Below are positions 39,768 to 49,990 of a stretch of DNA of 64,000 nt, piece after piece. The stretch comes from Azorinus chamasolen (Eukaryota; Mollusca; Bivalvia; Cardiida; Solecurtidae). Position 1 is the first letter of the stretch. Each line of letters begins with the position of its first letter. The stretch is from positions 60,946,633 through 61,010,632 of the forward strand of contig OY755240.1 of the NCBI GenBank assembly GCA_963576725.1, in the 5' to 3' direction. The notes below the pieces were generated by a model. That model did not search any database, was not told the origin of the DNA, and worked only from the letters and a program-made list of their open reading frames with translations. Both the position numbers and the translations under genes were made by a program.

Positions 39768-40022
39768 TGTAGTGGCTGAATGCATTCGTCCTCAGACGCG
39801 TCGTACCTTACTTAATATCTCGAGAACCCGTCAACCGGAAGTCGCTCTTGCGGAGGAGTCTGGTGATTTCGGCGGGAACTCAGAAGATTCCAGGCGCCAT
39901 ATTGGTCCAGCAGTGTCAGAAGATCAAGTGAATTTATATCTGTGAAAACCAGGCCTTGCAGTCGAACATCGGTAAGTAGAAACTTATTTGGTTGAATACT
40001 TAGGGTCTCCTGAGGTTCAATA
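39768..40022 (+). repeat. 3' LTR
   Basis: Identical to the 5' LTR. Its end (AATA) together with the flanking AAAT creates an AATAAA hexamer at 40019-40024 that the 5' copy lacks. Confidence 0.95.
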
Positions 40023-40026
40023 AAAT
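40023..40026 (+). other. Right target-site duplication AAAT
   Basis: Partner of 30439-30442; a 4-6 bp duplication is usual for Ty3/gypsy integrases. Confidence 0.8.
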
Positions 40027-40222
40027 CAATGCATGACACTATCTCTTATTTGCCCAAAATTATGTATATATTGGTTGTCAGTTGCCAATATGTCATATCG
40101 GACTTATTAATCATATTGGGCATTCTATTCAATACATAACGCGGTCCGATTGGACCCTGTTCGGTTTGGTCCGATTTGACCCAGGACGATTTGGTTTTGG
40201 TCCGATTTGACCCGGATTCGTT

Positions 40223-40937
40223 TTTCTTCCTGATGATAATTATTCAAATGCAATCAGGTCCAAGATTTTGACGAAACCACCAACACACAATACAGGATTT
40301 CCTATTGATGAAACGTTCTAAATAGCAACAATTCAAGTAAAAATATAGATATTTTGGATATTTTTAGCAAAACAAATGAGCCTGTCGGCTGTGGTGAATA
40401 AGTTTCGGTTTCAAACCTTGACAGAAGTGCATGTTGTGAGTCGGAGTACCGGAGACTAGCTGTTTGAATTATAAGTGACATATCTAGAAATTATCTTATT
40501 AAATACTCTTACTGGCCTATAATCTATTTAGATACAGACCCAAATCTTACCCAGTATCCAGGATGTCCGTGGTGCGTTTGATTGACTTGTCTGGGAACTG
40601 CACCGAACATGTTCTGGACATCAACAATCGAACACAGAATATTGCTCTTGCAAGATGAGAAGGATGGAAACGACGAACCGGTTGTTTGCTGCTCTCACAC
40701 AGCAACAAAAAATATGTAACCATCTGGCTCTCGGTTATATAGTAGCTAATACGACGTTGCATTCAGAGAAGTTCGAGAAAAGAAATACGTACTACCCTTA
40801 CAGTGTCAGCGTGTCACTTGTGGTTAATTTTCAGTGTAAAATATTTTAAAATTGTTGTAATTCTCTCGCTGTGCAGACATTTATAAAATTAATTCAATTC
40901 GAAATCTAATCCAGACATATATCTGTTACTGTCTAAC
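40223..40937. other. No gene supported
   Basis: Mostly AT-rich. A 31-codon frame (40563-40658) preceded by an acceptor-like CCAG was considered as a possible first exon but has no partner. Confidence 0.4.
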
Positions 40938-42178
40938 CACTGGGGGCCAACTACGTATTATTATCAAAATGTTTTGCTACGACAATTTATCGTTGATGGC
41001 CCTGTTTCGGTGCATGCCCTATTTCGGTGCACTTTACTTGGGAAACGATATCTTCTTTAAGAAGAGCTGAATTACGTCATCACTTTTTGCAATCCACTAA
41101 ATAGACAAATACCTGTCTTCGCTGTCAAAAAAATATATAATGTGCTGCAAACAGTTAAGTTACTTACTATATTTGATAAAGCATAGCAATTTCAGCCATT
41201 TTCCTTATGTCTGTTTTCACTTGGATAACTTTTGTTCCAAAAAATACTGTCCTAAAAACGTTTCTCTCAATTTTGTAGAGATATACATTTGTTGTCATAT
41301 GCTGCAGCAAAGTCACATGACTTCGATGTCTCTGCTCACTGTTTTTCAAGTACAGGCTATGTCCAAAAGTATGCCCTTCGCTATATTTTTCACATAAGAG
41401 AGATACCTTACAGAGCGGAGACCTACTCTAGTTTATTCATACAGGATACAGACCTAATCTTATTCATGCCGGAGAGATACCTACTAGATTTTAATCAAAT
41501 AATATTTTACTGGAGAAAACGTCTTACTATAGTTGTTTTAGTCAAAATACACAAATTCCAGAGAAAAAATGAGTTTAAACAAGGTAAGGACATTGACTAT
41601 AAATGGTTCTTGTTATAAAATATACTTTAAACTCGTTACAGCATGCATAATTTGTTTAATATGCATTTCATTTTGTTTCAACAGTTCAAAGTAAAAACTT
41701 AAGTTATAGACCTACTACTTTTAATTTACAAATGTATGAATACGCTTTTGTTGAACACTGTATTTGGATAAAACATAAGCCGCACCGAAATAGGGCAGAT
41801 AAACACAAAATAGCACAAAATGGCTACGTCATTAAAAAGGTTTCAACCGCGATAAATATGGAATATTTTGGGAATTAATTTACACTGATTTAACTTAGAA
41901 GACCTATTACAAAGGTAATATTAGATTTTTTTCATACAATTTTAAGATTTGTGATCACCGCCATCACTTTGATTGCTAAGTGCACCGAAACTGGTCCATC
42001 CACGATATATGAGTATTATAATAGATTTGTTTTCCTACGAAGGCAACTTTGTTTTCGTAGGAAAACATTTCCCAATTGATACACTGGCTTCGTAGGAAAA
42101 CAAATCTATTATAATACCCATATAGATCTAAATTATCGTAGCAAAACATTTGATAATAATACGTAGTTGGCCCCCTGT
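40938..42178. mobile_element. Non-autonomous inverted-repeat element, ~1.24 kb, ~50 bp TIRs
   Basis: GGGGGCCAACTACGTATTAT at the left is mirrored by ATAATACGTAGTTGGCCCCC at the right, and the match runs on through TTGCTACGA. Inside, a second hairpin (42007-42122) pairs ATTATAATAGATTTG with CAAATCTATTATAAT. No transposase; target duplication not clear. Confidence 0.8.
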
Positions 42179-42570
42179 TATCTTACTTTTTAACTTTCAC
42201 TGATTTCAGTCCAATCAAGTCAATTTATCAATGTTCCTGGACCAAATAAGCAGCAAATCCAATGAATACATCAAATAAAAGATAAAATGTGAAATAATTA
42301 ACTACCAGCCTGTTAAGTGTGTGCATTCATGCTGTGCAGCAGCTTGAACTGTGGCAAAAAAGTGCCAAAGTTGCATTTGTAAAACGCCGTTTCGTTAGTC
42401 GCTATATTTGTGACGTCATTGTTCCTTCTGCACCACCTTATTCTACAGGACAGGCAAGACACGTTCCACACATTATTCTACTGTATTCGAGTGCTAATTG
42501 TTCCATAAGTACGACAGGAGATAGAATGTAATGTACACGTACACCGTGGCTATAGGGTTCCGGGGTCATG

Positions 42571-42590
42571 CCCCCCCCCCCCCCCCCCCC
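42571..42590 (+). repeat. Poly(C) run of 20
   Basis: Uninterrupted C tract at the left edge of the first duplicated segment. Confidence 0.9.
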
Positions 42591-43410
42591 AGGATTTTTC
42601 AGAATTGTGTAGTTTTGAAACCATGGTGATAAATAGAGCATTTGCTCCTATCAGAGACATAATATACATACATCTATAGGAGCAAATGCTCTATCTATCA
42701 CGTACAATGGTTTCAGAAGGTGACTTTTACAGAGGTTTTCACTTTTCATATTGATGTTACGCATATGTGCGTAAGTGCGTACAGCTAACTACGCATTGGA
42801 AGGGAGCATTAATTGTGACCTTTGTCCTGCATGGATCTATCACTCTTTTAAGACCAAGAATTAGACCGCTTTTTTGTGATTGCTTTAGAGAGGTTTTACT
42901 GTAATTAATTAATTCCTTCATTGCCATGACTTGCTGCAAAAGGCGAATCTGTGATTGCTTTTGCAAACAGTATTGACCCAGTTCAGACGCCGAGTAGCTC
43001 GGTGTCTCATCGGGATCCAAGCTGTCTAACACACCCTTTCATTTTAGAGAAGAAACTAAAGGAAAATCTCCACAGAAAGTTAAAGCAAACAAATACGTTT
43101 GCAGTCCAAAATTATTTGACACAAAATGTGAGCGAGTGTACAACAGCTTAGATCCTGATGAGGCGCCGAGTTTATCGGTGCCTCGTCTGAATCTAAACTG
43201 TTTGCAAATGCCGATCAGGTTGCATAAAGCAGTTTGAAAAATAAAAGAAGCTGTTAGAATATTCAATAACATATGTTTACGTGGTGAGACTCTGAAAATG
43301 GTAGTTTATTAATTAAACAAGTTTCGAGTTGGACATATAACAAATTCAAATTCAAATTCAAAGTTTGTAACGATATTGCAAGACTATATTATTAGTAATT
43401 ATAACGCTCA

Positions 43411-43533
43411 TGACGTCACATCATATTGAAACGTCATTGACGTCGTCTCCATGACATTACATCTCATTCAGTTTCACTGATTACCGCAAAACATCAACAA
43501 TTTTAAATACGCTCTGTTCAGAAAGCATTCAAA
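43411..43533 (+). promoter_or_regulatory. Conserved CRE-containing promoter region, gene copy 1
   Basis: Palindromic CRE TGACGTCA at 43411-43418 and a second CATTGACGTCG site ~25 bases on, then TTTTAAATACGCTCTGTTC (TATA-like) about 30 bases before the ATG. The arrangement is conserved in all three copies, 121-123 bases from CRE to ATG. Confidence 0.55.
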
Positions 43534-43962
43534 ATGGATCAATCTGCAATCACGACGAGTGAAAACACGAAGACGTGGAATTCAGTTTTTCGACGTCTCA
43601 AACTGGATAAGTTGCTGAGTTTTGTCCGTTATTTAAGGACAAAACAATCAGGCAATCGTATCTTGAAGGAAAATATCACCATTACAGAAAACCCAAAATA
43701 CCGAGCTGGTGGAGTAAGCGGGAAATACACGTTGGAGAGGTCACCAGACGCACAGGCTTACGCACGCATGATTGCTGATGTACCAGAGAGTACAGATGAC
43801 GAATCGGAACTCCAGAAGGCTCTAAAGAATATACGGGCACGACTAGCGGACAGGGCACCACTAGATGAACAAAGTCAGATTGTAGAACTCGAAACTGAGC
43901 TGGCTGCCAAATACAAGGAAGTAAATCATTACTATGGGCAAATTGGTTCAACTGATATTTGA
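43534..43962 (+). CDS. Unrecognised small protein, family copy 1 (142 aa)
   Basis: I do not recognise this family. Starts MDQSAITTSENTKTWNSVFR. A basic amphipathic helix (VFRRLKLDKLLSFVRYLR, ~18-36) is followed by a central part with GGVSGKYTLERSPDA (~58-72) and a helical, probably coiled C-terminus rich in Glu/Lys/Ala (~88-130). No signal peptide or membrane segment. About 86% of residues match copy 2; an in-frame 3-base difference near residue 37 preserves the frame, which supports coding. The last residues (STDI, stop) differ because one base is missing relative to copies 2 and 3. Single-exon with a CRE promoter. Confidence 0.65.
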   Translation: MDQSAITTSENTKTWNSVFRRLKLDKLLSFVRYLRTKQSGNRILKENITITENPKYRAGGVSGKYTLERSPDAQAYARMIADVPESTDDESELQKALKNIRARLADRAPLDEQSQIVELETELAAKYKEVNHYYGQIGSTDI

Positions 43963-44266
43963 TGTTCATATATAGCTGTCTGATTTAAAACGAAAGAAAA
44001 ACTTGATGATAAAAAATATACACGTATACACTAATATATAATACGTGTCTTTTTAAAATCAAAATTTTGTCTTTGTTGTCTTTTGCAAACACATTTAATT
44101 TCAATTTCATAATTAAACACACTTCAAACATCAGAATAGTCGACGACACACACATCGGGAAGCAATTGTTAACGGGTTTATTGTTATGTATGCTTTCACT
44201 ATATTACGTTTGAATGCAAGCATGCAAGATCAACTAAAAACACTTATGATACTGCCAGAGCAACTG

Positions 44267-44412
44267 GGTCCATGCTTATAAAACTTTTTAGTTGAGTCTG
44301 AGTTCGTTCTCAAGCTTTTGATTGGTCAGATTTAAGCCAAAGGCTCAAATCTGTCTAATCAAAAACTTGAGAACGAACTCAGACTCAACTAAACGTTTTA
44401 TACGCATGGATA
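44267..44412. repeat. MITE-G, 146 bp full-length palindrome
   Basis: GGTCCATGCTTATAAAAC to GTTTTATACGCATGGATA with CTG on both sides (44264-44266, 44413-44415). Segment copy 2 has the empty site with a single CTG, so this is a clean insertion. A second 146 bp copy is at 61.59 kb. Confidence 0.92.
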
Positions 44413-44415
44413 CTG

Positions 44416-44592
44416 ATAAAGATGCGTATCCAAGTACTAAAATCGTAATTTCTCCGCCAAAACCTATGCTGTGACAACTCTTTAGAATCGCCTCTTAAGA
44501 GTGGCCTCAACATAGGGTTTGGTGGAGAAATAAAGAAGTTAGGCCTATTCTTGAAAATGTTTTAATTTACGCATCGTATCTTGACCTCTGTA
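44416..44592. repeat. MITE-C hairpin with intact TTAA at its apex
   Basis: ATCGCCTCTTAAGAGTGG at the apex; TTAA is at 44495-44498. In copies 2 and 3 this exact TTAA is occupied by MITE-B. Confidence 0.85.
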
Positions 44593-44852
44593 CAATTACT
44601 AGTTTATTTTGTTAAATCATGTCCGCCTAGGGGAAGCAACAATTACAGTTCGAACTCTTGTCCTTTATCGACTTTTCGAAACAGAGTGGTTTATAAGTAC
44701 ACTCATGTACATGTACGGTATTTTATCATATTTTAGATAAACTATGTCGATACACTGCAGGCAAAGACATGTACTAGAGTGTCTTTTTCAACATGATAGA
44801 TGTAATTATGCTAATTCTGATATCCTGAAATCTAAATGCAACAAAAAAGAAT

Positions 44853-45041
44853 ACAGTAAAACCCTTCTAAACCGGAGATTTAGTAAAGGATTTAGATCAT
44901 TATAGGCATGTGGCTGCTTAATGCAAGATGAAAGACATACGGAAAGCTCATTTGGGAGCTTTCTGCATGACTTTCAAACTGCATTAAGCCGGGTATGTGT
45001 ATGTGCGTGTGTGTGTGTGTGTGTGTGTGGGGGGGGGGGGG
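44853..45041. repeat. MITE-D copy followed by (GT)n and poly(G)
   Basis: ACAGTAAAACCCTTCTAAAC left end, AAAGCTCATTTGGGAGCTTT apex, to about 44994; then GT repeats 45006-45028 and 13 G at 45029-45041. Confidence 0.7.
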
Positions 45042-45356
45042 TTACTGCATTATCTACTCCAATTCCGATCTATACATCCGATTCGTCCACGTTTTTGCGA
45101 AAATTTTGATCAAGTATTAAACAGCTTGGATCCTGATGGATGACACGACAAGTGGCTCAGTGTCTCATCTGAATTCAAACTGTTTGCAAATGTAAGCCAG
45201 GTCGCGGTGAGTTCATGATCAGGGTTAAAATGTTCGTAATCTACCTATTTTCCCTCACTTGGCATTTTCTGTTACACTTTTTGTACATTTATCTCTATAG
45301 GGAAAACGGAATTGTTTCGATCAATCTCTTGGTAGATATGATAGGTAGAACATGTC

Positions 45357-45608
45357 TTAACCCTTTCCATGTTCTAAATTTATTCCAAAGTTCAACACCT
45401 ACTGAATATCCATGAACAAAATAGTTATAATGAAATATGGAAGGTGGAGCGTTGTAGCCATTTTAGAAACTAGAGAAACGTATCTATCAAATTCCATTAG
45501 CAAACAGAGTAGACCCTGATCAGGAGGCTCCTATAGGATCCGTCTGATCTGGGTCTACTCTGTTTGCAGATGCGAGAAAACACGTTTATATATGAGGGAA
45601 AGGGTTAA
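45357..45608. repeat. MITE-A copy, TTAA-bounded
   Basis: 252 bp; hairpin about 45499-45568. A diverged family D copy follows (about 45630-45780). Confidence 0.85.
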
Positions 45609-45818
45609 GCGACCATATAAAGGTTTTGACCATGGGTCTGTAAGACAAGTGGTAGCTTAATGCAGGTCAAAAGTAATAGGAGCTTTTTGCATTACCTTTC
45701 CCTTCATTAAGCAACCATTTGCTTCTTCAGACTCCTATGTTAAATAAATGATCGACCGCTTAGGACAGGTCCTACTGTATATTTCAAGTTTGGAGAATTT
45801 AGTAACGAACACCATGTA

Positions 45819-46142
45819 GTCGAACTTCGATATCTCGAACTCGGATAACTCGAATTCGGGATAACGCGAACTTCGGGATAACTCGACAAAAAGTTGTCCT
45901 TCCAAAACTTACAATGCTGAGTTGCTTTAAATGTATTGCTGCAGATATCTAGAAACACATGTGACAACTTAATACAGGATTAAAGTAATGCTGAAAGCTC
46001 CTACAGAAGCTTTCATCATTACTTTAGACCTGTATTAAGCTGTGATATTGTTCAGAATAGAAAGCTGATAGCTCGAACTACTATTATCTCGAACTATAAT
46101 TTGTATACTCCCCTGAAGTTCGGGATATCGAAGTTCAAATGT
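45819..46142. repeat. MITE-H copy
   Basis: GTCGAACTTCGATATCTCGA to GGATATCGAAGTTCAAATG; an internal TTAATACAGG/CCTGTATTAA hairpin. 46143-46490 holds only degraded family D sequence. Confidence 0.75.
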
Positions 46143-46494
46143 AATAACATCCTGATCAAGGACCCCCTGGATGTACCCTCTGATCTGGGTCTACACTGTA
46201 TGTCTATGCCATATCTATATACTCTTGGGCATATATGCGATAACTAATGCATCCATTTCAATTCCGTGTCTGTGATCATCTTTGCAAACAGCTTGGATCC
46301 ATCCATCCATCCATTAAGCGGCCTGTCATTCATTAAACAGAGAAGTTTTAAAAACAGGTTGTTGCTTAAAACAGTACAAAAGTAATAATACAGAAAGCTC
46401 CTCTATGAGATTTCGTTATTACGTTTGAGCTGCATTAAGCTACCATCCGCCTTACACACCCATAATTATACGTCTTTTTGATGACCGCTTAACC

Positions 46495-46740
46495 ATAAAT
46501 ACGCCTTTCAACGCCTCTGTAAAAATCACCTGTTGAAACCATTGTGATAAATAGAGCATTTGCTCCTAAAGGAGCAAATGCTCTATTTATCACAATGGTT
46601 TCAAACTACAAAATCCTAAAATTTTCCTTTTCTCTAGGCCATGCTCCCTCGGGGAAATTCAGAATTGTGTAGTTTTTAAACCATTGCAATAAATAGAGCC
46701 ATTGCTTCAATAGGAGCAAATGCTCTATTTATCACAATGG
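46495..46740. repeat. Two MITE-B hairpins, the first truncated
   Basis: Hairpins about 46540-46604 and 46680-46742; the first is cut off after CTCTAGGCCATGCTCC, the second begins segment copy 2. Confidence 0.7.
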
Positions 46741-47588
46741 TTTCAAAAGGTGACTTTTACAGAGGTTTTCACCTTTGATATCGATGTTACGCTCGTGCGG
46801 AAGCGCGTACAGCTAGCTACGCCCTGAAAAGGGGCATTAATTGTGAATTTTGTCCTGCATGGATCTATCATTCTTTTAAGACCAAGAATTAGACCGCTTT
46901 TTGTGATTGCTTTAGAGAGGTTTTACTGTAATTAATTAATTCATTCATTGCCGAAGTCCCCAAAAAGAGAAAGTCACATGACTTGTTGCAATAGGCGTAT
47001 CTGTGATTGCTTTTGCAAACAGTATGGGTCAAGTTGAGACGCCGAGTAACTCGTCGTCTCATCGGGATCAAAGCTGTCTAACACACAACTTTCGTTTTAG
47101 AGAAGAAACTAAAGGGAATTCCCACTTAAAGCAAACGAATGCGTTTGCAGTCTAAAATTATTTCACACAAAAATGTGAGCGAGTGTTCAACAATTTAGAT
47201 CCTGATTAGGCGCAAAATTACTCGGTGTCTCATCTGGATCCAAACTGTGTGCAAATGCCGATCAGGTTGCATACAGCAGATTGAAAAATAAAAGAAGTTG
47301 TTAGAATATTTTCAGCTGACCTAGTTGATTTGACATGCATAGGCCTACTTTTAAAAGGCAGTTGGGCGTCCGTATAAAGATGATAAATAGAAACTATAAG
47401 TCCACAGAAGACAATTTTAATCTATCAAAAGGCCAGCTCAGTATAAAAACCACAATAACACATGTTTACGTGTTGAGACTCTGAAAATGGTCGTTTATTA
47501 AATGTTTCGAATTGGGCAGATGACGTTTTCCATGACTATACATGTAAGCAATGAAGTAATTTATGTATACATGTAAGTATAACGTTCA

Positions 47589-47709
47589 TGACGTCACAGC
47601 ATATTGAAACGTCATTGACGTAGTCTCCATGACATTACATCTCATTCAGTTTTACTGATTACCGCAAAACATCAACACTTTTATACGCTCTGTTCAGAAA
47701 GCATTAAAA
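47589..47709 (+). promoter_or_regulatory. Conserved CRE-containing promoter region, gene copy 2
   Basis: TGACGTCA at 47589-47596, second site CATTGACGTAG, TTTTATACGCTCTGTTC TATA-like element before the ATG. Confidence 0.55.
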
Positions 47710-48159
47710 ATGGATCAATCTGCAATCACAACGACTGAAAACACGAAGATGTGGAATTCAGTTTTTCGACGTCTCAAATTGGATAAGTTGCTGCGTTTTG
47801 TCCGTTATGTAAGGAGCGCAAAATCATCAGGCAATCGTATCTTGAAAGAAAATATCACCATTACAGAAAATCCAAAGTACCGAACTGGCGGAGTAAGCGG
47901 GAAATACACGTTGGAGAGGTCACCAGACGCACAGACTTACGCACGCATGATTGCTGATGTACCAGAGAGTACAGATGACGAAACGGAACTCCAGAAGGCT
48001 GTAAAGAACATGCGGGCACGACTAGCGGACATGGCATCACTAGATGAACAAAGGCAGATTGTAGAACTCGAAACTGAGCTGGCTGCCAAATACAAGGATG
48101 TAAATCATTGCTACGGACAAATTGGTTCAACTGATAATTTGATGTTCATAGTTGTCTGA
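47710..48159 (+). CDS. Unrecognised small protein, family copy 2 (149 aa)
   Basis: Same family as 43534-43962 and probably the ancestral full form: it ends STDNLMFIVV, and the C-terminal codons of copy 3 also fit that ending. Basic helix VFRRLKLDKLLRFVRYVR near the N-terminus, Glu/Lys-rich helical C-terminus (ELQKAVKNMRARLADMASLD...). Not recognised; no known motif. Substitutions relative to copy 1 are spread through the protein with no internal stop. Confidence 0.65.
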   Translation: MDQSAITTTENTKMWNSVFRRLKLDKLLRFVRYVRSAKSSGNRILKENITITENPKYRTGGVSGKYTLERSPDAQTYARMIADVPESTDDETELQKAVKNMRARLADMASLDEQRQIVELETELAAKYKDVNHCYGQIGSTDNLMFIVV

Positions 48160-48446
48160 TTTTAACCGAAAAAAAACTTGACGATAAAAAATATATGCAC
48201 AAATACATAATACGTGTCTTGAGACATAGACGTTCTTTTTAAAATCAAAACCTTGTCTTTGTTGTCTTTTGCAATGACACTTAATTTCATTTTCATAATT
48301 GAATACACACTTCAAACATCAGAATAGTCGACGGCACACCAACCGGGAAGCTAACGGGTTTATTGTTATGTATGTTTTCACTATATTACGTTTGAATGCA
48401 AGCATGCAAGATCAACTAAAAACACTCATGATACTGCCAGAGCAAC

Positions 48447-48800
48447 TGATAAAGATGCGTACTCAAATAATAAAATCGTAATTTTTCTACCAAAACCTAT
48501 GCTGTGACAACTCTTTAGAATCGCCTCTTAACCCATTCCCTCATATTGACGCCTCTGCAAAAGCCACTTGTTGAAAGCATTGTGATAAATAGAGCATTTG
48601 CTCCTATAGGAGCACATACTATATTTATCACAATGCTTTCAAACTACAGCTAGAATTCTCTCTAGTTAATGCTCCTTTTCAGTAGATTTATTCAAAGTGA
48701 TTGGATCTAGAAGTAGCCTATGAGGTAATGGGTTAAGAGTGGCCTCAACATAGGATTTGGTGGAGAAATGTTTTAATCTACGCATCTTATCTGGACCTCA
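48447..48800. repeat. MITE-C hairpin interrupted by MITE-B
   Basis: Left arm to GAATCGCCTC, then TTAA and MITE-B, then GAGTGGCCTCAACATAGG. Confidence 0.88.
48528..48736. repeat. MITE-B inserted at TTAA (empty site known)
   Basis: TTAACCCATTCCCTCAT to GAGGTAATGGGTTAA. TTAA at 48528-48531 and 48733-48736 is single in copy 1 (44495-44498). This shows piggyBac-like TTAA targeting. Confidence 0.93.
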
Positions 48801-49228
48801 GATTTACTGTCCTCTGTACAGTTAATACATGTAGTTTTTTTGTAATAGCGTGTCCTCCTAGGAGGAGCAACAATTATAGTTTGATTTTTAGTTGTTTACC
48901 AATGTTACCAAGTCGTGTTTGACATGATAATGGTTAATACTTTACCCAATTATCGCTGAAAAAAGTGTCGTCTGCAGCCATTTTCAAAGTAAGATTTTCT
49001 ACCGTTCCTACGGCCAGTGTCAAACAGTTTCAATGCTGATGAGACGCCATATGTTACTCGATCTAAACTGTTTGTACATGTATATACATGTACATGTATA
49101 GTACAACCTCGACAATTCGAAATTTTAGAATGTTTTAGAGATTTTAGGCATGTTGTTGCTTAATGCAGGACGGAAGCCATGCAGAAAGCTCCAAAAGGAA
49201 CTTTATGAATGACTTTCATCTTGCATTA

Positions 49229-49446
49229 AGCATTTCCCTATTCAATATTCATGTAAGACATAATGAATATTTATTAGTTGATTAATTTTTTATATAGTAA
49301 AACGTTAAAGAAAACCTTTTGCTTTCACAAAAAACTGTAGAATTAGACCTGTATTGTGTCAATAGCAAACAGAGTAGACCCTAAACAGACGGCTCCTATT
49401 CTGTTTGCAAATGCATGAAAAGGCGTTTATATGAAGGAAAGGGTGA
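49229..49446. repeat. MITE-A copy with right hairpin arm deleted
   Basis: CATTTCCCTATTCAATATTC to GAAGGAAAGGGTGAAG; the palindrome stops after GACGGCTCCTATT. The deletion is shared by copy 3 (55622-55838), so it predates the duplication. A family D remnant precedes it (49140-49225). Confidence 0.75.
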
Positions 49447-49570
49447 AGTTGCTACCTGTCTGGAAGATCAATAATGATACGTATTTGAGTATTCGAATAA
49501 TCAAAGTTTGACTGTAATCATACCTTCTACGCTAGTGTGAGTTAAAGGTTACCTCAATTACTATCAGTAT

Positions 49571-49990
49571 TTAACCAGAAACAAGAGGGCCATGATGACC
49601 CTTAATAGCTCACCTGGTTACATACACTGTATTACTATGTAAAAATAAGTCAGCTACAGATTGGGGCCAATATGAAACCAAGGCCCATAAGTTTAGGCCT
49701 GGAGGTTAAAATTTGAACAATTTGGTAGAGGAATATTGATGATGCTTCATATAAATTTCAATGGTCCGGGCCTTACAATTTCACAGGAGATTTTTAAAGA
49801 GTTTCCTATGAAAAACTGATAAGCCCGGGACAGGGCCATTTTGGTCCAGGGGTCATAACTTGAACAATCTTGGTAGAAAACCATTAAATGATACTACATA
49901 TCAAATTTCAAAGGTCTAGGCCTTACAGTTTCGGAGAAGAAGATTTTTAAAGATTTACCTATAAACAAACTGATAAGCCACGGGACGGGA
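49571..49990. repeat. 'gagggcc' element without tandem core
   Basis: ACAAGAGGGCCATGATGACC start, CCGGGACAGGGCCATTTTGG, two diverged units, then a family A fragment to 50095. Confidence 0.6.

Larger units (their letters stand above)
30443..40022 (+). mobile_element. Complete Ty3/gypsy-class LTR retrotransposon with PHD-Pol and a TatD-nuclease third ORF (9,580 bp)
   Basis: Two 255 bp LTRs identical base for base, 4 bp target duplication AAAT (30439-30442 and 40023-40026), PBS-like TGG after the left LTR, a purine tract before the right LTR, and three long frames on the plus strand: gag (31115-32800), pol (32725-37242, -1 frame) and a third ORF (37267-39591). The order protease-RT-RNase H-integrase places it with Metaviridae/Ty3-gypsy. 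Identical LTRs and intact frames indicate a recent insertion that may still be mobile. It carries three domains not usual for this class: a helix-hairpin-helix in Gag, a PHD finger after integrase and a TatD nuclease in the env position. Confidence 0.95.
29758..40214. mobile_element. Older inverted-repeat element split by the LTR retrotransposon
   Basis: CGGGTCAAATCGGACTAAAA at the left and, inverted, GGTCCGATTTGACCCG at the right; the match continues inward for ~50 bp (AACCAAATCG, CTGGGTCAAATCGGACC). The left subterminal region has three 17 bp CTGGGTCAAATCGGACC-type direct repeats. Without the 9.58 kb insertion the element is about 870 bp, with no coding capacity. No convincing target duplication was found, so the superfamily is unassigned. 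Confidence 0.75.
42598..44670 (+). repeat. Segmental duplication, copy 1
   Basis: Shares with the copies at 46.66 and 51.0 kb: the AGAATTGTGTAGTTTT start, the GTACAGCTAACTACGC phrase, a GCCGAGTAGCTCGGTG palindrome, a CRE region, the small gene and a family C hairpin. It is the most diverged copy and lacks the MITE-B insertion seen in the others. Confidence 0.8.

Noticed and set aside
40563..40658. 31-codon frame after an acceptor-like CCAG, possible first exon
   Set aside because: It stops at TGA before any GT donor is used, and no downstream exon was found.
41140..41618. 85- and 109-codon frames
   Set aside because: They lie inside the 1.24 kb inverted-repeat element and lack any recognisable domain or transposase motif.
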